Of a DNA stretch of 64,000 bases, positions 61,612 through 64,000 are shown one piece after another. The stretch comes from Phosphoribacter sp037045055. GTDB taxonomy: Bacteria > Actinomycetota > Actinomycetes > Actinomycetales > Dermatophilaceae. The first letter of the stretch is position 1, and each line of letters begins with the position of its first letter. The notes under the pieces are model-generated. The model did no database searches. It was given only the letters and a program-made list of their open reading frames with translations, and was not told the DNA's origin. The stretch spans positions 186,001-250,000 of the forward strand of contig JBAOHJ010000003.1 of assembly GCA_037045055.1 (NCBI GenBank). The letters run 5' to 3'. The position numbers and the translations under genes were made by a program.

Positions 61612-62355
61612 TCACAGGTCCAGGTAGGTCAGCCCGTCGGCGTGCCGGGCGAACGCCTCGCGGGCGCCCCGTCCGCCGACGAACAGGGCCGTCGCCCAGA
61701 TGTCCGCCCAGAGCAGGTCCGGCCCGACCACCGTGCTCGACCCGGACCTCGCCACCGGGGAGCCCGACGCCGGGTCGTAGAGGTGCGCGCCCCGGGCCGC
61801 CGTGCCGGAGGTGGCCACGGCTCCTTCGGTCAGCGGCACGATGTGGGCGATCCGGCTGCGGTCGCGGGGGTCCTCGATCCCGATGCGCCAGGCGGCCGCG
61901 TCCTCGCCCACCGGCGGCACGTGCCGGTGTCGTCCGGCGAGGACGTCACCGCCGGCGTTGACGCACCAGGCCACCCCGGGCAGCGAGGCGAGCGCCGCCG
62001 CGGCGCGGTCGACCGCCCAGCCCTTGACCAGTCCGGTGGGGTCGAAGCGCGGGACGCCGTCGCCGTCCGGGAGCTGCACGGTGAACGCCCCGCCGGTGCG
62101 CTCGCTGGCCTGCGTGCCGAGGTCCACGGCCTGCGCCACGAGCGGGTCGCACTCGGCGACGGTGAGCTCGCCCCGGCGCAGCCGGCTCACCGGCGAGTCC
62201 GGCTGCCAGGTGGAGAACAGCTCGTCCATCCGGTGCAGCTCGGCGAACGCCGAAGCGACCGCCCGCTCGACCTCGGGGTCGGCCACGTCCGCCCCGCGCA
62301 CGTGGATGCTCACCGGCATCCCCATCACCTGCTCGACGAAGGCCCGTCGGGTCAC
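61612..62355 (-). CDS. apbE: FAD:protein FMN transferase (ApbE)
   Basis: 247 residues. MGMPVSIHVRG, FDPTGLVKGWAVDRAA and the ATSGTAARGAHLYDP motif are typical ApbE. It attaches FMN to a Thr of a target domain. GTG 62355 overlaps the stop of the FMN-binding gene, its probable substrate. Confidence 0.92.
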   Translation of the reverse strand: MTRRAFVEQVMGMPVSIHVRGADVADPEVERAVASAFAELHRMDELFSTWQPDSPVSRLRRGELTVAECDPLVAQAVDLGTQASERTGGAFTVQLPDGDGVPRFDPTGLVKGWAVDRAAAALASLPGVAWCVNAGGDVLAGRHRHVPPVGEDAAAWRIGIEDPRDRSRIAHIVPLTEGAVATSGTAARGAHLYDPASGSPVARSGSSTVVGPDLLWADIWATALFVGGRGAREAFARHADGLTYLDL

Positions 62356-62864
62356 AGATGCGCCTGGTCGATGGCCGACTGCAGCGACTGGATGTAGGCC
62401 TGCGAGGTCACCGTGGCCCCGGAGACCATGTCGATGTCCGCGCTCTGCGCGGCGACCGCCTGCTGGTTGAGGATCGGCACCGCGCGGGTGTTGATCTGCA
62501 CGTCCTTGCGGTCCCGGTTGGGGATTTGCAGCACGGTGGCCGCGGTGATCTTGCCGCCGGACACGGTGATCTGGACCTGGACGTTGCCGAACCGGGTGCC
62601 GACCGCCGTGCCGGCGTACGTGGTGCCGGTGGTGGCCGAGGAGCCGCCGTTGCCGCTGGAGCCGTTCGAGCCGCTCGAGCCGTTCGAGCCGCTCGAGCCG
62701 TTCGAGCCGCTGGAGCCTGAAGACCCGGCAGCGCCCGCCGACGCGGCGCCCTGCGGCGTAGCGGTCACCACCACGGCCGCGGTGCTCGAGGTCGAGGTGC
62801 GGTAGCTGAGCAGCAGCACGAGCACGGTCAGCGTGCTCATGGCCCAGGTGACGATGCGTCTCAT
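62352..62864 (-). CDS. FMN-binding domain protein with signal anchor
   Basis: 170 residues. An N-terminal hydrophobic anchor (about residues 6-22), a Gly/Ser/Asn linker of GSSGSN repeats, then the FMN-bind domain with flavinylation motif SGAT (Thr151) in DMVSGATVTSQ. An extracytoplasmic, covalently flavinylated electron carrier is the inference. AGAGAG precedes ATG 62864. Confidence 0.88.
   Translation of the reverse strand: MRRIVTWAMSTLTVLVLLLSYRTSTSSTAAVVVTATPQGAASAGAAGSSGSSGSNGSSGSNGSSGSNGSSGNGGSSATTGTTYAGTAVGTRFGNVQVQITVSGGKITAATVLQIPNRDRKDVQINTRAVPILNQQAVAAQSADIDMVSGATVTSQAYIQSLQSAIDQAHL
62661..62714. repeat. 18-bp tandem repeat (3 copies) in the FMN-protein linker
   Basis: Three 18-bp units GCCGTTCGAGCCGCTCGA (the last slightly diverged) encode GSSGSN repeats. 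Length of the linker may vary. Confidence 0.85.
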
Positions 62865-62884
62865 GGCGGTGCTCTCTGATCCCT

Positions 62885-64000
62885 CTAGTAGGCGAAGCGT
62901 TCGGTGTGGATGTGGTCGTCCGGGACTCCGGCGGTGCGAGCGGCGGCGGCGACCAGCTCGATCCAGCCCGGGTCGCCGCAGACGTAGAGGTCGTGGTCGG
63001 CGACGTCCGGGACGAGGTGGCGCAATGCGTCGACGTCGGACAGGTGAGCCGCCGACTGGGGCAGCCAGGACGGGCGGTCCACCACTCGAGGGCCGAGCAC
63101 GGTGACCACCCGAGCTCCGCGCGCCGCCGCTAGGTCGGCCAGCTCGCCGGTGAGGACCAGGTCCGCGCTGCTGTGCGCGCGGTAGATCAGCGTGACGTCC
63201 CCGGGCCCTTGCGGCAGGGCCTCCAGCAGCGCCCGCAACGGCGCGATACCGATGCCGGAGCCCATGAGCAGGACCTTGCGCCGGGTGCGCACCCCGGCGT
63301 GCAGGCGACCGTAGGGGCCTTCGACCAGGACCCGCGACCCGGCCCGCAGGTCCCGCAGGGCCACCGACCCGTCCCCGACGTGGGCCACGGTGATCCGCAG
63401 GGACTGACCGTCCGGAGCTGCCGACAACGAGTAGGGATGCGCCCGCGAGCCGCCCGGCTTGTCCAGGAATCGCCATTGGAAGTACTGCCCCGCGCCGACC
63501 CCCAGCCGGTCGAGGCGGCGGCCGCGCACCACCACCGTGGTGGCGCCGGGGCCCTCGGGGCGGACCTGGGCGACGTACAGGCGGTGGGCGAGGCTGCGGT
63601 AGAGGGGCAGGCCGACGCGGCATACCAGGATGGCGGCGACCGCGGCCCCCCACAGGCTCCACCAGAACACCGTGGCCGGCAGGTCGCCGACGAAGTCCTG
63701 GCCGGTCCACAGTTGGTGGGGCAGGGCCAGGCCGACGCCGAGGTAGGCGTAGAGGTGCAACAGGTGCCAGGACTCGTAGCGCAGCCGGGCGCGCGCCATA
63801 CGCACCGAGGTGACCACGACGAGACACAGGGCCAGCGTGCCGGCCGCCGCGAGGAGCATCCCCGGGTAGTTGAGGACGACGTCGACGAGAGTGCCCCACA
63901 GCCCTTGGGTGGTCGATGCCGTGTAGCCGAACCAGATGAGCACGACGTGCGCCCACATGAGCGAGAACGACCACAAGCCGACGAGCCGATGGCGACGGGC
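62885..64000 (-). CDS. Ferric-reductase-like/ferredoxin reductase flavoprotein (N-terminus off right edge)
   Basis: 371 residues visible. Membrane helices with paired His (MWAHVVLIW; SWHLLHLYAYLGVGLALPHQLW) for heme are followed by an FAD domain (HPYSLSAAP) and a NAD(P) domain (GSGIGIAPLRALL; YVCGDPGWIE). It is a FRE/NOX-type transmembrane oxidoreductase that could feed electrons to the FMN protein. The start lies beyond 64000. It is 20 bp upstream of the FMN-binding gene on the same strand. Confidence 0.85.
   Translation of the reverse strand, partial: ARRHRLVGLWSFSLMWAHVVLIWFGYTASTTQGLWGTLVDVVLNYPGMLLAAAGTLALCLVVVTSVRMARARLRYESWHLLHLYAYLGVGLALPHQLWTGQDFVGDLPATVFWWSLWGAAVAAILVCRVGLPLYRSLAHRLYVAQVRPEGPGATTVVVRGRRLDRLGVGAGQYFQWRFLDKPGGSRAHPYSLSAAPDGQSLRITVAHVGDGSVALRDLRAGSRVLVEGPYGRLHAGVRTRRKVLLMGSGIGIAPLRALLEALPQGPGDVTLIYRAHSSADLVLTGELADLAAARGARVVTVLGPRVVDRPSWLPQSAAHLSDVDALRHLVPDVADHDLYVCGDPGWIELVAAAARTAGVPDDHIHTERFAY

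Overview
The window is high-GC DNA (roughly 70-73 % G+C by eye) from an actinobacterium. The signs are frequent GTG and TTG starts, start/stop overlaps of the GTGA/ATGA/TTGA type, an actinobacterial ileS T-box, a SAM-IV riboswitch, a Mycobacterium-type LexA box and the 13E12/DUF222 HNH family. The gene set looks most like Micrococcales of the Intrasporangiaceae/Dermatophilaceae kind; that placement is inference. No rRNA, tRNA, CRISPR array, transposase or prophage gene was seen. Both edges cut a gene: ftsK on the left and a ferric-reductase-like flavoprotein on the right.

Layout. 1-7.1 kb: start of ftsK, a SAM-IV riboswitch driving a class V aminotransferase, RNase J, dapA, then thyA-folA. 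7.1-10.9 kb: a complete paaABCDE phenylacetyl-CoA epoxidase operon. 11-20 kb: L-lactate dehydrogenase, a small lipoprotein, GNAT, a lipase-like hydrolase, azlCD, dapB, several small actinobacterial families and hisF. 20-24 kb: gamma carbonic anhydrase, cstA-ybdD, a bacterioferritin. 24-29.4 kb: IclR regulator, FAD monooxygenase, LysR regulator and an acyl-CoA ligase, a likely aromatic-acid module. 29.4-33.8 kb: XRE regulator, phasin-like protein, divergent GntR regulator coupled to an rmlB-like dehydratase, an exporter and a frameshifted HD-domain gene. 33.8-40 kb: ileS-GNAT-folC-DUF4233-ndk behind a T-box leader. 40-47 kb: FAD oxidase, NUDIX-like protein, B12-binding radical SAM protein, PCMT-like protein and a FadD ligase with a palindromic operator candidate. 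47-57 kb: the rimP-nusA-ylxR-infB-rbfA-truB-ribF operon, interrupted between nusA and ylxR by an SOS-controlled HNH gene. 57-64 kb: a DUF4439 protein, a second acyl-CoA ligase, a DUF255 thioredoxin-fold protein and an ApbE / FMN-binding / ferric reductase cassette.

Most genes are core housekeeping (translation, folate and thymidylate, lysine biosynthesis, RNA decay) with catabolic inserts (phenylacetate, aromatic hydroxylation, acyl-CoA activation). The accessory-looking parts are the HNH insertion, the GntR/phasin region and a low-GC patch inside ileS.

The most unusual genome-scale signal is a short word, GTATGCCG and its complement CGGCATAC. The 7-mer core TATGCCG occurs about 72 times on the two strands, once per roughly 0.9 kb, in every reading frame and in both orientations. 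That is more than ten times the roughly six copies expected from base composition. In at least two places two copies face each other and form a hairpin.
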